Counted from the stretch's first letter, positions 8,233 through 18,383 are shown. The stretch: 64,000 bases of DNA from Ancylobacter vacuolatus (GCF_030813595.1 NZ_JAUSUH010000002.1:744001-808000), one strand, 5' to 3'. Notes: a model not told the origin generated them from the sequence alone. A program made the numbers and translations.

Positions 8233-9336
8233 TCAGGTGAGCGCGAACTGCACCCGCACCGCCGTGCCGCGGCTGGGTTCCACCCGGCTGGCCAGCTCCA
8301 CCTTGCCGCCGAGCTGGGCGGCCAGGCTCTGGATGATGCGCCAGCCGAGCCCGTCGCTGCGCGAGAGGTCGGCATCGGGCGGCAGGCCGCGCCCGTCATC
8401 GGCGATGGTCATCTCGTAGCGGCCCGGGCCGGCGGGCAGCACGGTGATGAGGATCGTGCCGGAATCGGCCTCGACGAAGGCGTGCTTGAGCGAATTGGTG
8501 ACGATTTCCGCCACCAGCATGGACAGTGTGGTGAGCTGGGTGACGCTGAGCGGCAGGTTCGGCGCATCCACCGTCGAGGTGATGCCGGCCGTGCCCGAGG
8601 CGGTGACGAGATCGCAGCACAGCTGGCGCAGATACTGGTCGGTCGGCAGATCGAGCCGCTCGGGCGCGTAGAGCTGGCGGTGGATGCGGGCGATGGTGTC
8701 GAGCCGCGAGCGCGCCTCGTCCAGCGCGGTGATCGCCTGGCGCGCATCCTGCCCCACCTTGCGCTTCTGCAGCGTGAGCAGGGCGGCGACGAACTGCATG
8801 TTGTTGGCGACGCGGTGCTGCAGCTCCTGGAACATGGTGCGCTGGTTCTCATAGAGCCGGGCGGTCGTCTCCTTCTCCGTGCGCAGCCGGTCGGCGGCGC
8901 TGAAGGTGAAGTGGATCAGCGTGATGTCGATCGCGGCGATGACGACGAAGAAGCCGAGCGCCAGCAGCGTCTGGCCGTCCAGCCGCATGTCGTTGGCCGG
9001 GCCGATGAAGAAGAACCAGGCGGCGAAGGTGGACAGCACCGCGCAGGTGATCCCCGGCCGCAGCCCGCAGAAGAAGGTGGTGAGGATCACCGCCGGGAAG
9101 AAGGTGAGGAAGGGAAAGCCGGGCGGCAGCTCGCCATCCACCGCGAAGCGCAGCACCAGCGCCACGGCGAACATCGCCACCCCCACCGCATCGGCCAGCC
9201 AGGGATGGCGGCGCAGCGGCTGGGCGGCGCGCACCAGCGACCAGAAGAACGACCCCCCCCTGCTCCCTTGCGTGACTGATTCGCCCTCCCCGACGGCGCT
9301 TGCCGAGTCCCGCTGACGGGCTACCCCGTCATTCAT
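8233..9336 (-). CDS. Membrane sensor histidine kinase, DUF4118 plus HisKA_2/HWE-type
   Basis: 367 residues. The N-terminal third has several hydrophobic segments (VGVAMFAVALVLRFAV, FFPAVILTTFFCG, FAAWFFFIG, LALGFFVVIAAIDITL), as in the DUF4118 four-helix module. The phosphoacceptor block ELQHRVANNMQFVAALLTLQ is of the H-R-x-x-N-N HisKA_2 kind. The ATPase part shows EIVTNSLKHAF (N box) and IADDGRGLP with DGLGWRIIQSLA (G boxes). Such kinases in alphaproteobacteria often feed the general stress response or light/redox responses. Start ATG 9336 was chosen; upstream frame has no signal. It is divergent from a Crp-type regulator, suggesting shared control. Confidence 0.88.
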   Translation of the reverse strand: MNDGVARQRDSASAVGEGESVTQGSRGGSFFWSLVRAAQPLRRHPWLADAVGVAMFAVALVLRFAVDGELPPGFPFLTFFPAVILTTFFCGLRPGITCAVLSTFAAWFFFIGPANDMRLDGQTLLALGFFVVIAAIDITLIHFTFSAADRLRTEKETTARLYENQRTMFQELQHRVANNMQFVAALLTLQKRKVGQDARQAITALDEARSRLDTIARIHRQLYAPERLDLPTDQYLRQLCCDLVTASGTAGITSTVDAPNLPLSVTQLTTLSMLVAEIVTNSLKHAFVEADSGTILITVLPAGPGRYEMTIADDGRGLPPDADLSRSDGLGWRIIQSLAAQLGGKVELASRVEPSRGTAVRVQFALT

Positions 9337-9581
9337 GGGCAAGTGCCGCGCCGAGGGTGCCTGTCGCAACAGGCCGGCTGGCGGCGCTCGCCGCGGGAAC
9401 AGCTGCCCGCGCCGGATCGCCCGCCAAGGAAGTCGCACACATCGAACAGGACTCCCCCAAAGCGCTGCGATTTCCGCTGGTGCGCGAGTGTGCCTGTTTG
9501 TACCCAACTCGTCACCTCAGTTCTGTCCGCTTGTGAACATTTCGCCGGCCCGTGCGTTGACGCGGCAAAGGGGAGAAGTTC

Positions 9582-10397
9582 ATGCGCGTCGACACCAGCG
9601 AAGAAGCCGGCGGCCATGGCGTTGCCGTCACCTCGTCGGGCGGCAACAATCTGCTGGGGGCTCTGCGCCCGGCCGATTTCGCCCTGCTGCGCGGCCATCT
9701 GCGCCGCATCGACCGGCCGGCCGGCGCCGTGCTCTACGAGCCGGGCGACGATGTGCGCCATGTCTATTTTCCCTGCGGGCAGGCGCTGCTGTCCTTCATG
9801 GTGCTGCTGGAGGACGGCCGGCAGGTGGAGATCACCAGCATCGGCCGCGAGGGCGCGGTGGGCGGCATCGTCAGCCAGGGCCGGCTGCCGGCCTTTTCCC
9901 GCGCCGTGGTGCAGATGGAAGGCCCGCTGCTGCGGCTCGACGGCGTCGAGCTGGAGCGCGCCAAGGAAACGTCGCCGCCGCTGCGCAACCTGTTCGCCCG
10001 CTATGCCGACTGCCTGCTGGCGCAGGTGTTCCAGTCGGTCGCCTGCAACGCCACCCATACTATCGACCAGCGCACCGCCAAATGGCTGCTCGCCGCCTAT
10101 GACCGCACCGGCGACGAAACGCTGACCCTTACCCAGGAGCAGCTGGCTTCCATGCTGGCGGTCGGCCGGCCCTATATCAGCCGGGTGCTGGGGCAGATGA
10201 AGGAGGCCGGCGCGGTCGATCCGCTGCGCGGGCGCATCCGCATCACCGATGCCGACCGGCTGCGCTCCCTGTGCTGCGGCTGCCACGCGGCGGTGAAGCG
10301 GCATTTCGACGAGGTGCTCGGCGGCGTCTATCCCCGCGCCAACGAGGTCGCCGGCCATGGCATGGTCATCACCAACGGCCCTTCCTTCCGCCCGTGA
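9582..10397 (+). CDS. Crp/Fnr-family transcriptional regulator (no Fe-S cysteine cluster)
   Basis: 271 residues. The N-terminal cyclic-nucleotide-binding-like barrel (ADFALLRGHLRRIDRPAGAV, VYFPCGQALLSFMVLLEDG) is followed by a Crp-type winged helix: TLTQEQLASMLAVGRPYISR is the recognition region (about residues 186-205). The N-terminal Cys cluster that would ligate an Fnr iron-sulfur centre is missing, so it is not a classical Fnr. Three Cys occur together late (LCCGCHAAVKRHF). ATG 9582 follows GGGGAGAA. It is divergently transcribed from the kinase, with a 245-base shared promoter region. Confidence 0.9.
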   Translation: MRVDTSEEAGGHGVAVTSSGGNNLLGALRPADFALLRGHLRRIDRPAGAVLYEPGDDVRHVYFPCGQALLSFMVLLEDGRQVEITSIGREGAVGGIVSQGRLPAFSRAVVQMEGPLLRLDGVELERAKETSPPLRNLFARYADCLLAQVFQSVACNATHTIDQRTAKWLLAAYDRTGDETLTLTQEQLASMLAVGRPYISRVLGQMKEAGAVDPLRGRIRITDADRLRSLCCGCHAAVKRHFDEVLGGVYPRANEVAGHGMVITNGPSFRP

Positions 10398-10480
10398 GGC
10401 CGGTGCCGAAAAGTTCCCGCAGCCCTGCTTTGCCGGGGCGGGCCTTGTGCCGCGCGCGCGCGCATGGCATGCGCGCCGTC

Positions 10481-11359
10481 ATGGAACACGAAAACACCCC
10501 GCCCCTCGTCTCGTCCTTCGCCACGCTAGCGCCCCGCTACGACCTCGTCCTGTGCGACGTGTGGGGCGTGCTGCATAATGGCGTCCTCGGCTCGCAGGCG
10601 GCCGCGCAGGCGCTGATGCGCGCCCGCGAGGCCGGCGCCACGGTGATCCTGGTCTCCAACGCCCCGCGCGAGCCGGAAGGCGTCGCCCGCATTCTCGACG
10701 GCTTCGGCATTCCGCGCAGCGCCTATGACGCCATCGTCACCTCGGGAATGGTGACAACCGCGCTGCTGGCCGGGCGGCCGGGGGTGAAAATGTGGCATCT
10801 CGGCCCTGAGCGTGACCTCGGCATCTATAAGGGCCTCGACCTCTCCCTCGCTTCCTTCGAGGAGGCGGAGCTGATCGTCTGCACCGGCCTGTTCGACGAC
10901 ACCGTGGAGACGCCGGACGACTATGCCGAGACGCTGGCGGCGGCGCGGGCGCGGGGGCTGCCCTTCATCTGCGCCAACCCGGATATCGTGGTCGAGCGCG
11001 GCGGCGACCTGATCTGGTGCGCCGGCGCCATCGCCGAGGCCTATGCGGAGCTGGGCGGCGAGGTGGTGTTCTGCGGCAAGCCGCACCGGCCGATCTACGA
11101 GACCGCCTTCGCCACCGCCGAAAAGCTGCGCGGCGCTCCGGTGGAGAAGGCGCGCACCCTCGCCATCGGCGACGCGCTGCGCACGGACCTGGCCGGCGCG
11201 CTCGGCCATGGCGTCGACTGCCTGTTCGTGGCGGCCGGCATCCATGCCGGCGAGCTGGGCCTCGAACAGGGCGCCGAGGTGGATCCGCGCGCGCTCGCCC
11301 GGCTTCTGGCCGACGGGCCGGGCCGCCCGGCCGCCGTGACGACGCGCCTCGCCTGGTAG
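10481..11359 (+). CDS. HAD-superfamily class IIA hydrolase (TIGR01459-like)
   Basis: 292 residues. The phosphatase motif I reads DLVLCDVWGVLHNG, with Asp as nucleophile. Motif II is ILVSNAPREP, and the CGKPHRPIY and IGDALRTDLAGALGHG blocks are motifs III and IV, as in NagD-like phosphatases. The substrate is unknown; this subgroup is widespread in Rhizobiales as a conserved housekeeping hydrolase. Start ATG 10481 is used; another ATG lies four codons upstream (10469), and neither has a clear ribosome site. It precedes ribF by 113 bases. Confidence 0.85.
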   Translation: MEHENTPPLVSSFATLAPRYDLVLCDVWGVLHNGVLGSQAAAQALMRAREAGATVILVSNAPREPEGVARILDGFGIPRSAYDAIVTSGMVTTALLAGRPGVKMWHLGPERDLGIYKGLDLSLASFEEAELIVCTGLFDDTVETPDDYAETLAAARARGLPFICANPDIVVERGGDLIWCAGAIAEAYAELGGEVVFCGKPHRPIYETAFATAEKLRGAPVEKARTLAIGDALRTDLAGALGHGVDCLFVAAGIHAGELGLEQGAEVDPRALARLLADGPGRPAAVTTRLAW

Positions 11360-11472
11360 CGCGCAAGCGCACGCCCCCGGATTGACGCCGGGCCGGGACG
11401 GGGCCACTTAACAGGCCTCTTCCTTGCCGGCCCGCCGTTCCCCGGGCGGCCTTCCCGTTGCGTAGCGCTGAC

Positions 11473-12435
11473 ATGACCCACGCCGCCGCCGCCCCGCATC
11501 CCTTTCCCGTCCTGCGCAAGGACGACGCGCTGCCGGCGGGCCTTGCCGTCCCGGTGGTGGCCATCGGCAATTTCGACGGCGTGCATCGCGGCCACCGGGC
11601 GGTGATCGGCACCGCCATCGACCAGGCCCGCTCGCTGGGCAAGCCGGCGCTGGCGGTGACGTTCGAGCCGCATCCGCGCGCGTTTTTCCGCCCGTCCGAG
11701 CCGATCTTCCGCCTCACCCCGGAGCCGATGAAGCTGAAGCGGCTTTGCGAGACCGGGCTCGACGGCGCGGTAGTGCTGGCCTTCGACGCCGCCATGGCCG
11801 GGCGCGAGGCGGAGGACTTCGTCGCCGACATCCTGGTCGGGCGGCTCGGCGTCTCCATGGTGGTGGCCGGCTACGATTTCCACTTCGGCAAGGGGCGCGG
11901 CGGCTCGCCGCTGTTTCTGCGCGAGGCCGGCAAGCGGCATGGCTTCGGGGTGGAGATCGTCGCGCCGCTGCTGGACGAGGGCGCGCAGATTTCCTCCAGC
12001 GTCATCCGTGCCGCGCTGGCGCAGGGCCGCGTCGAGCAGGCCGCCCACATGCTGGGGGCGCCGTTCGAGATCGCGGCGGAGGTGATCCACGGCGACAAGC
12101 GCGGGCGGGAGCTCGGCTACCCCACCGCGAATATGCGGCTCGACCCGGCGGTGACGCTGGCGCACGGCATCTATGCGGTGACGGTGGAGATCGACGACGT
12201 GCGCCACAAGGGCGTGGCGAGCTTCGGCCGCCGCCCGACCTTTGACGACGGCGCGCCGCGGCTGGAAACCTTCGTGTTCGATTATGCCGGCGACCTTTAT
12301 GGCCGCGTGCTGCCCGTCGCCTTCCATGCCTGGCTGCGGCCCGAGCTGAAATTCGACGGCATCGAGGCGCTGATCGCGCAGATGGACCTCGACAGCGTGC
12401 GGGCGCGGGTGGCGCTCGAGCGGGTGGCGGTCTAG
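11473..12435 (+). CDS. ribF: Bifunctional riboflavin kinase / FAD synthetase
   Basis: 320 residues. The N-terminal nucleotidyltransferase domain has AIGNFDGVHRGHRAVIG (about residue 33), which adenylylates FMN. The C-terminal kinase domain has VIHGDKRGRELGYPTANM (about residue 207) and phosphorylates riboflavin. ISSSVIRAALAQGRVEQA between them is typical. ATG 11473 is preferred over an in-frame TTG five codons upstream. In many proteobacteria ribF is directly followed by ileS and lspA; here two unrelated genes intervene. No FMN riboswitch is visible upstream. Confidence 0.96.
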   Translation: MTHAAAAPHPFPVLRKDDALPAGLAVPVVAIGNFDGVHRGHRAVIGTAIDQARSLGKPALAVTFEPHPRAFFRPSEPIFRLTPEPMKLKRLCETGLDGAVVLAFDAAMAGREAEDFVADILVGRLGVSMVVAGYDFHFGKGRGGSPLFLREAGKRHGFGVEIVAPLLDEGAQISSSVIRAALAQGRVEQAAHMLGAPFEIAAEVIHGDKRGRELGYPTANMRLDPAVTLAHGIYAVTVEIDDVRHKGVASFGRRPTFDDGAPRLETFVFDYAGDLYGRVLPVAFHAWLRPELKFDGIEALIAQMDLDSVRARVALERVAV

Positions 12436-12460
12436 CGGCCGCGCCCCACCCGAGACCCCT

Positions 12461-13366
12461 TTAGAGTTCGGCGCTGCCGGGCAGCTCGGCGGCCAGCGCG
12501 TCGAGGGCGAGGCGGGTCTTCAGCGGCAGATGCGTCGTGGCCGGCCACAGCGCCTGCGTTGAAAAGACGAGGGGAGGCACCTGCGCCAGCAGCGGCACCA
12601 GCGTGCCGGCGCTCACCCGGTCGCGGATCAGCCAGCAGGGCAGCCACGCCAGGCCGTGGCCGGCTTCGGCCGCATCGGCGAGGGCGTCGAGATCATCCAT
12701 GCGCAGCCGGCTCGGAGGCGTTGCCACCCTGGGCGGCCCGCCGGCCCGGGGAAAGTGCCACGCCCGCACCCGGCCGTCCCGGGCATAGGTCACGGCGTGA
12801 TGGCGGGCGAGGTCGTCGAGGCTGTCGGGCGTGCCATGGGCGGCGAGATAGGCCGGCGCCGCGCACACCGTCATGCGTTGCAGGCCCAGTGTGCGGGTCA
12901 TCAGCCCGCCGCCCCCACCAGGGTCGCCATTGCGGATGGCGAGGTCGTAGCCGTCCTCCGCCACATCCACCAGCCGGTCGGACAGAGCGAGATCGATCTC
13001 GAGCCGGGGATGGCGGGCGGTGAGCCGCGCCAGCACCGGGGCGACGCAGCGCCGCCCGAAAAGCAGCGGCGCGGCGACACGCAGCCGCCCCACCGCCTCG
13101 CGCTGGCCTGATTCGAGCGTCGCGCGCCCGGCGCGCAGCTCCTCCAGCGCCCGCACGCAGCGCTCATAATAGGCCTGCCCATCCGCCGTGAGGCTCTGCC
13201 GGCGGGTGGTGCGGTGAAACAGCCGCACGGCCAGCCGCGTCTCCAGCCGCGCAATGGTTTTGGCCACCGCCGAGCGGGTCAGCCCCACCCGTTCGGCGGC
13301 GGCGGCGAAGCTGCCGGTCTCCACCGCGGCGACGAAGACGTCGATGCCGGCCAGAATGTCGTTCAT
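12461..13366 (-). CDS. LysR-family transcriptional regulator
   Basis: 301 residues. It opens with MNDILAGIDVFVAAVETGSF and the helix-turn-helix AAAERVGLTRSAVAKTIARLE (about residues 21-41). The LysR substrate-binding domain starts near GRLRVAAPLLFGRRCVAP. It is divergent from the oxidoreductase gene at 13473 (gap 106 bases), the usual arrangement for a LysR regulator and its target. Its stop lies 25 bases from that of ribF. The effector is unknown. Confidence 0.93.
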   Translation of the reverse strand: MNDILAGIDVFVAAVETGSFAAAAERVGLTRSAVAKTIARLETRLAVRLFHRTTRRQSLTADGQAYYERCVRALEELRAGRATLESGQREAVGRLRVAAPLLFGRRCVAPVLARLTARHPRLEIDLALSDRLVDVAEDGYDLAIRNGDPGGGGGLMTRTLGLQRMTVCAAPAYLAAHGTPDSLDDLARHHAVTYARDGRVRAWHFPRAGGPPRVATPPSRLRMDDLDALADAAEAGHGLAWLPCWLIRDRVSAGTLVPLLAQVPPLVFSTQALWPATTHLPLKTRLALDALAAELPGSAEL

Positions 13367-13472
13367 GATTGGTGCCTCATGGGCGGCAATGTCGGGAAAA
13401 CCTATCGCAACTGGCGCTTCACCTTCAACGGTAATGTCCATCCGCTTTCAGATGCCGCCAGGGAGACTGCGG

Positions 13473-14498
13473 ATGAACGATCGGATGCGACGCTGGGAAA
13501 TGGACAGCTATGGCCGGCCGGCGCTGGCCATGCGGCAGGTGCCGGTGCCGCGCCCCGGCGCGGGCGAGGTGCTGGTGAAGGTCGCGGCGGTGGCGCTCAA
13601 TTTCCGCGACACGCGGGTGATCGCCGATGGCATGGGCGCGCCGCTCGCCTTTCCCTTCACCCCCGGCTCGGACCTTGCCGGCACGGTGGTGGCGGTGGGG
13701 GAGGGGGCCACGCGCCTTGCCGTCGGCGACAAGGTGATCTCCACCTTCTTTCCCGACTGGATCGACGGGCTGCCGGGCGGCGATTCCGCGCGACTGCCCT
13801 ATGAGGCGCTGGGCGGCGCCTATCCCGGCGTGCTGGCGGAGTATGTGGCGCTGCCGCAGGCCTGGCTGGTGCACGCCCCGCGCAGCCTTAACGCCGAGGA
13901 GGCCAGCACCCTGCCCTGTGCCGGGCTCACCGCCTGGTTCGGCCTCGTCGAGCGCGGCGGGCTCAAGGCGGGCGACACCGTGCTGGTGGAGGGCACGGGC
14001 GGGGTCGCCCTGTTCGGCCTCGCCCTTGCCCGGGCACACGGCGCGCGCACCATCGTCGTCTCCGGCAGTGCCGCCAAGCTGGAGCGCACCCGTGAGCTGG
14101 GCGCCGATATCGCCATCGACCGCACCAAGGGCGACTGGGTGGCGGCGGTACGGGCGGCCACCTCTGGCTATGGCGCCGACCATGTGCTGGCGCTGGCCGG
14201 CGGCGCCGCGCTCGGCCGGGCGGTGGAGGTGGCGGCGATCGGGGGGCGCATTGCCCAGATCGGCATCATCGAGGGCTTTGATGCCAGCCTGCCGCTCGGC
14301 CCGCTGATGCTCAAGCAGCTCACACTCAACGGCATCGGCGTCGGTCATCGCCGGTCGCTGGAGGATCTGGTGCGGGCGGTCGACGCGACGGGGCTGAAGC
14401 CGGTCATCGATGCCCGCTATGGCTTCGAGGACCTGCCGGCGGCGCTCGACCATCTGGAGCGCGGCGCCTTCGGCAAGATCGTGGTCACGCCCGGCTGA
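13473..14498 (+). CDS. Medium-chain NAD(P)-dependent alcohol dehydrogenase / quinone oxidoreductase family
   Basis: 341 residues. It has a GroES-like N-domain (PRPGAGEVLVKVAAVALNFRD) and a Rossmann domain (DTVLVEGTGGVALFGLALARA, about residue 170). The structural-zinc Cys cluster is absent and the catalytic-zinc Cys-His pair is not evident, pointing to the zinc-independent quinone-oxidoreductase-like branch. Start ATG 13473 follows GGGAGA with good spacing; a second Met lies four codons on. Likely regulated by the divergent LysR. The pair separates ribF from ileS. Confidence 0.87.
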   Translation: MNDRMRRWEMDSYGRPALAMRQVPVPRPGAGEVLVKVAAVALNFRDTRVIADGMGAPLAFPFTPGSDLAGTVVAVGEGATRLAVGDKVISTFFPDWIDGLPGGDSARLPYEALGGAYPGVLAEYVALPQAWLVHAPRSLNAEEASTLPCAGLTAWFGLVERGGLKAGDTVLVEGTGGVALFGLALARAHGARTIVVSGSAAKLERTRELGADIAIDRTKGDWVAAVRAATSGYGADHVLALAGGAALGRAVEVAAIGGRIAQIGIIEGFDASLPLGPLMLKQLTLNGIGVGHRRSLEDLVRAVDATGLKPVIDARYGFEDLPAALDHLERGAFGKIVVTPG

Positions 14499-14586
14499 GC
14501 GCGGCGGGCTCTCCCCTTGCGTGCCGCCCTCCCTTGCACGCGCCCGGCGCTGCGCTTAAACCGGGCGCGAAGGCAAGGAGCGCGTC

Positions 14587-17500
14587 ATGACGAGCCGCAA
14601 CAGCGATGGTCGCACTGGGAATGAGCCCGCCGGGGAGCCGGCCGGCGAGGGGACGGCGCACGATTATTCCGCCACCCTGTTCCTGCCGCAGACCGAGTTT
14701 CCCATGCGCGCGGGCCTGCCGCAGCGCGAGCCGGAGCTGCTCGCGCGCTGGGAGCGGATCGATCTTTACGGCCAGCAGCGCAAGGCCGGCGAAGGTCGCC
14801 CGCGCTTCGTGCTGCATGACGGTCCGCCCTATGCCAATGGCAACATCCATATCGGCCACGCGCTCAACAAGATCCTGAAGGACGTGGTGGTGCGCTCTCA
14901 AGGTGCGCTCGGCCATGATTCCAACTATGTGCCGGGCTGGGACTGCCACGGCCTGCCGATCGAATGGAAGATCGAGGAACAGTACCGCGCGCGCGGCAAG
15001 AACAAGGACGAGGTGCCGGTCGTCGAGTTCCGCCAGGAATGCCGGACCTTTGCCGAAGGCTGGGTCGACGTGCAGCGCGCCGAGTTCAAGCGGCTCGGCG
15101 TCGAGGGCGACTGGTCGCACCCCTATGTGACGATGAGCTATGACGCGGAAGCGCAGATCGCCCGCGAGATCGTGAAATTCGCCGGCAACGGCCTGCTCTA
15201 TCGCGGCTCCAAGCCGGTCATGTGGTCGGTGGTCGAGCGCACCGCGCTGGCCGAGGCGGAGGTCGAGTATCACGACCACCAGTCGACGACGATCTTCGTC
15301 AAGTTCCCCGTCACCGGCTATCGCAAGAGCGCGGCCACGGCCGGCGGCCTGCCCAAGGGGCTGGAGCCGGCGGACGAGGCGGCCGACATCCACCTCTTCC
15401 CCTCCTATGAGGGCGCGTGCGTCGTCATCTGGACGACCACGCCCTGGACCATCCCCGGCAACCGCGCCATCGCCTTCTCGCCCAACGTGACCTATGCGGT
15501 CTATGAGGTGACGGAAGCCCCGCACGACAATTGGGCCAAGGTCGGCGAGCATTTCATTCTGGCCGACAAGCTGGCGGAAGAGGTGTTCAAGGCCGCCCGC
15601 GTCACGGCTTACGAGCGCCACCGCGAGGTCGACCCGACGCATCTCGTCTGCGCCCATCCGCTGAATGGCGTGGAGGGCGCGCAGGGCTATTTCGACTTCC
15701 GCGTTCCCGTCGTGCCCGGCGACTTCGTCACCGATGACACCGGCACCGGCTTCGTCCATATCGCCCCCGGCCACGGCGCCGACGACTTCAACCTGTTCAT
15801 GTCCGCCCATCTGGGCGAGGTGCCGCACACGGTCGGCCCGGACGGGCGCTATTACGACCATGTGCCGCTGTTCGCCGGCGCCCGGGTGATGGACGACAAG
15901 GGCAAAGACGGCGACGCCAATGACGCTGTCATCAAGGCGCTGATGGGCGCCGACAAGCTGCTGGCGCGCGGGCGGCTGAAGCACCAGTACCCGCACAGCT
16001 GGCGCTCCAAGGCGCCGATCATCTTCCGCAACACGCCGCAATGGTTCATCGCGATGGACAAGGACATCGCGGCGGCGGACGGTTCCTCGACGCAAGGCGA
16101 CACGCTGCGAGCGCGCGCGCTCGACGGCATCGCCAAGGTGCAGTGGGTGCCGGCCTCCGGCCAGAACCGCATCACCGGCATGATCGAGAACCGGCCGGAC
16201 TGGGTGGTCTCGCGCCAGCGCGCCTGGGGCGTGCCGATCGCCGTCTTCGTCAAGGACAAGGGCGACGGCACGGTCGAGATCCTGCGCGACGAGCGGGTGA
16301 ATGCCCGCATCGCCGAGGCTTTCGCGGCCGAGGGCGCCGACGCCTGGTACCAGGCGGGCGCGGCCCAGCGCTTCCTCGGCACCGACTACAGTTCCAATGA
16401 ATGGACCAAGGTCGACGACATTCTCGACGTGTGGTTCGATTCAGGCTCCACCCACGCCTTCACGCTGGAAGTGCGCGACGACCTCAAGGCCAACCGCGCC
16501 TTTGCCGGCGGGCCGGACCGGGTGATGTACCTCGAAGGCTCGGACCAGCATCGCGGCTGGTTCCACTCCTCGCTGCTGGAGAGCTGTGGCACGCGCGGGC
16601 GCCCGCCCTATGACGTGGTGCTGACGCATGGCTTCGTGCTCGACGAGCAGGGCCGCAAAATGTCGAAATCGGTCGGCAACGTGGTCGCCCCGCAAGAGGT
16701 GATCAAGAATTCCGGCGCCGACATTCTGCGCCTGTGGGTGTGCGCCTCCGACTATTCCGACGATCTGCGCATCGGGCCGGAAATCCTGAAGACCACGGTC
16801 GAGACCTACCGCAAGCTGCGCAACACGCTGCGCTGGCTGCTGGGCTCGCTGCACCATTACCGCGAGGCCGAGCGCGTCGCCTATGCCGACATGCCGGCGC
16901 TGGAGCGCATGGTGCTGCACCGTCTGGCCGAGCTCGACACCACGGTGCGCGAGGCCTATGCCGCCTTCGACTTCAAGCGGGTGAACGCGGCGCTGACCGC
17001 CTTCATGACCAGCGAATTGTCGGCCTTCTATTTCGACGTGCGCAAGGACTCGCTCTATTGCGACCCGATCTCCTCGGTGACGCGGCGGGCGTGCCTGACC
17101 GTGCTGGACGAGGTGTTCGCGCGGCTGGTGGTGTGGCTGGCGCCGATCCTGCCCTTCACGGCGGAGGAAACCTGGCTGGCGCGCTTCCCCTCCGAGACCG
17201 GCTCGGTGCATCTGGAAACCTTCCCGCAGACACCGTCGAAGTGGCGCGACGACACGCTGGCCGATGAGTGGCGCAAGATCCGCCAGGTGCGGCGCGTGGT
17301 GCTTGGTGCGTTGGAAGTGGAGCGCGCGGCCAAGCGCATCGGCTCCAGCCTGGAAGCGGCGCCGGTGGTGCATGTGTCCGACCCGAACCTGTTCGCGGCG
17401 GTGAGCGCGGTGGACCTCGCGGAAGTGTGCATCACCTCCGACGCGCATCTGATGCCCGACGAGGGCCCGAAGGACGCCTTCCGCCTGCCGGACGTGCCAG

Positions 17501-17658
17501 GCGTGGCGGTGGTGCCGAACCGGGCGGTCGGACACAAATGCGCCCGTTCGTGGAAGATCTCGCCGCTGGTGGGGACGGATGCGGACTATCCCGACGTGAC
17601 CCCGCGCGATGCCATGGCGCTGCGCGAACGGGCGCAGGCCCGGCGGGCGGCGGAATGA
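14587..17658 (+). CDS. ileS: Isoleucine-tRNA ligase
   Basis: 1023 residues, a class Ia aminoacyl-tRNA synthetase. The HIGH motif is in [16 protein letters not shown] (about residue 89) and KMSKS in [10 protein letters not shown] (about residue 690). The editing domain carries [12 protein letters not shown] and [17 protein letters not shown]. The anticodon-binding domain follows. At the C-terminus, where many bacterial enzymes have a four-Cys zinc knuckle (KCxRCW and a second CxxC), this protein has only HKCARSWK and no second pair. ATG 14587 follows AAGGAG. It is followed, after a repeat, by lspA. Confidence 0.97.
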   Translation: MTSRNSDGRTGNEPAGEPAGEGTAHDYSATLFLPQTEFPMRAGLPQREPELLARWERIDLYGQQRKAGEGRPRFVLHDGPPYANGNIHIGHALNKILKDVVVRSQGALGHDSNYVPGWDCHGLPIEWKIEEQYRARGKNKDEVPVVEFRQECRTFAEGWVDVQRAEFKRLGVEGDWSHPYVTMSYDAEAQIAREIVKFAGNGLLYRGSKPVMWSVVERTALAEAEVEYHDHQSTTIFVKFPVTGYRKSAATAGGLPKGLEPADEAADIHLFPSYEGACVVIWTTTPWTIPGNRAIAFSPNVTYAVYEVTEAPHDNWAKVGEHFILADKLAEEVFKAARVTAYERHREVDPTHLVCAHPLNGVEGAQGYFDFRVPVVPGDFVTDDTGTGFVHIAPGHGADDFNLFMSAHLGEVPHTVGPDGRYYDHVPLFAGARVMDDKGKDGDANDAVIKALMGADKLLARGRLKHQYPHSWRSKAPIIFRNTPQWFIAMDKDIAAADGSSTQGDTLRARALDGIAKVQWVPASGQNRITGMIENRPDWVVSRQRAWGVPIAVFVKDKGDGTVEILRDERVNARIAEAFAAEGADAWYQAGAAQRFLGTDYSSNEWTKVDDILDVWFDSGSTHAFTLEVRDDLKANRAFAGGPDRVMYLEGSDQHRGWFHSSLLESCGTRGRPPYDVVLTHGFVLDEQGRKMSKSVGNVVAPQEVIKNSGADILRLWVCASDYSDDLRIGPEILKTTVETYRKLRNTLRWLLGSLHHYREAERVAYADMPALERMVLHRLAELDTTVREAYAAFDFKRVNAALTAFMTSELSAFYFDVRKDSLYCDPISSVTRRACLTVLDEVFARLVVWLAPILPFTAEETWLARFPSETGSVHLETFPQTPSKWRDDTLADEWRKIRQVRRVVLGALEVERAAKRIGSSLEAAPVVHVSDPNLFAAVSAVDLAEVCITSDAHLMPDEGPKDAFRLPDVPGVAVVPNRAVGHKCARSWKISPLVGTDADYPDVTPRDAMALRERAQARRAAE

Positions 17659-17672
17659 GGGATCCGATTGTA

Positions 17673-17783
17673 CGTCATCCCGGAACGGCCGCGAGGCCGG
17701 GTCCGGGGGCGCGTGCCGGCGGGGGAGGCCGTTTCGATCTCAACGCCATCCCGGCGCGCGCGTGCCGCGTCTGTGGGATGACG
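17673..17783. repeat. Palindromic repeat between ileS and lspA
   Basis: It starts CGTCATCCCGG and ends GGGATGACG, with inner GGCCGCGAGGCC and a second CCATCCCGGCG, the same family as 6571-6656. It fills the 142-base gap inside a pair usually transcribed together, so it would be present in the mRNA as a hairpin. Confidence 0.75.
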
Positions 17784-17800
17784 GGTCTGGCAGAACCTTC

Positions 17801-18298
17801 ATGAAGCTGCGCCTCGCCGGCCCGTTCACCCTTTATGGCGGCGCCTTCGCGCTGGCCGCGCTGGTCGCCGACCAGGCGTCCAAGCTCGCCGTGCTGGGCG
17901 GGGTCGATTTCGGCCCTGACGGCATCGTGAACGTGGCGCCCTTTCTCGACATCGTCTGGGCGTGGAACACCGGCATCAGCTACGGCCTGTTCTCGCTGGG
18001 GGCGGAGGGCTGGTGGCTGCTCGGCGGGCTGAAAGTGGCGGCCGCCCTGCTGTTCTGGCTCTGGCTGGCGCGCATCGACAACCGGCTGGAAGCGGCGGCG
18101 CTGGGGCTGCTGATCGGCGGCGCGCTCGGCAATGCCATCGACCGCGCGGCCTATGGCGCGGTGTTCGACTTCATCTCGCTGCACGCTTTCGGCTTCTACT
18201 GGTACGTGTTCAACCTCTCCGATGTCGCCATTGTTGCCGGGGTGGGCGTGCTTTTGTATGCTTCTTTCTTCGGGGGCGCCGCAAAATCGCCGCCCTGA
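17801..18298 (+). CDS. lspA: Lipoprotein signal peptidase (signal peptidase II)
   Basis: 165 residues, an inner-membrane aspartic protease that cleaves prolipoprotein signal peptides. Four membrane segments are visible (FTLYGGAFALAALVADQ, WLLGGLKVAAALLFWLWL, AALGLLIGGALGNA, VAIVAGVGVLLYASFFGG). The catalytic Asp residues are in GNAIDRAAYG and FNLSDVAI. The start ATG 17801 is the only one compatible with the first membrane segment. It lies downstream of ileS as in many proteobacteria. Confidence 0.95.
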   Translation: MKLRLAGPFTLYGGAFALAALVADQASKLAVLGGVDFGPDGIVNVAPFLDIVWAWNTGISYGLFSLGAEGWWLLGGLKVAAALLFWLWLARIDNRLEAAALGLLIGGALGNAIDRAAYGAVFDFISLHAFGFYWYVFNLSDVAIVAGVGVLLYASFFGGAAKSPP

Positions 18299-18383
18299 GG
18301 TGAGATCGGATCTTCCGCACGCTTGAGCGGTCGCGCGGGGGCGGCATCTCGCCCGCCTCACCCGACCGGCAGGAGACGACCGG

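Noticed and set aside
11360-11472. FMN riboswitch before ribF
   Set aside because: No RFN-element conserved blocks are visible, and alphaproteobacterial ribF usually lacks one.
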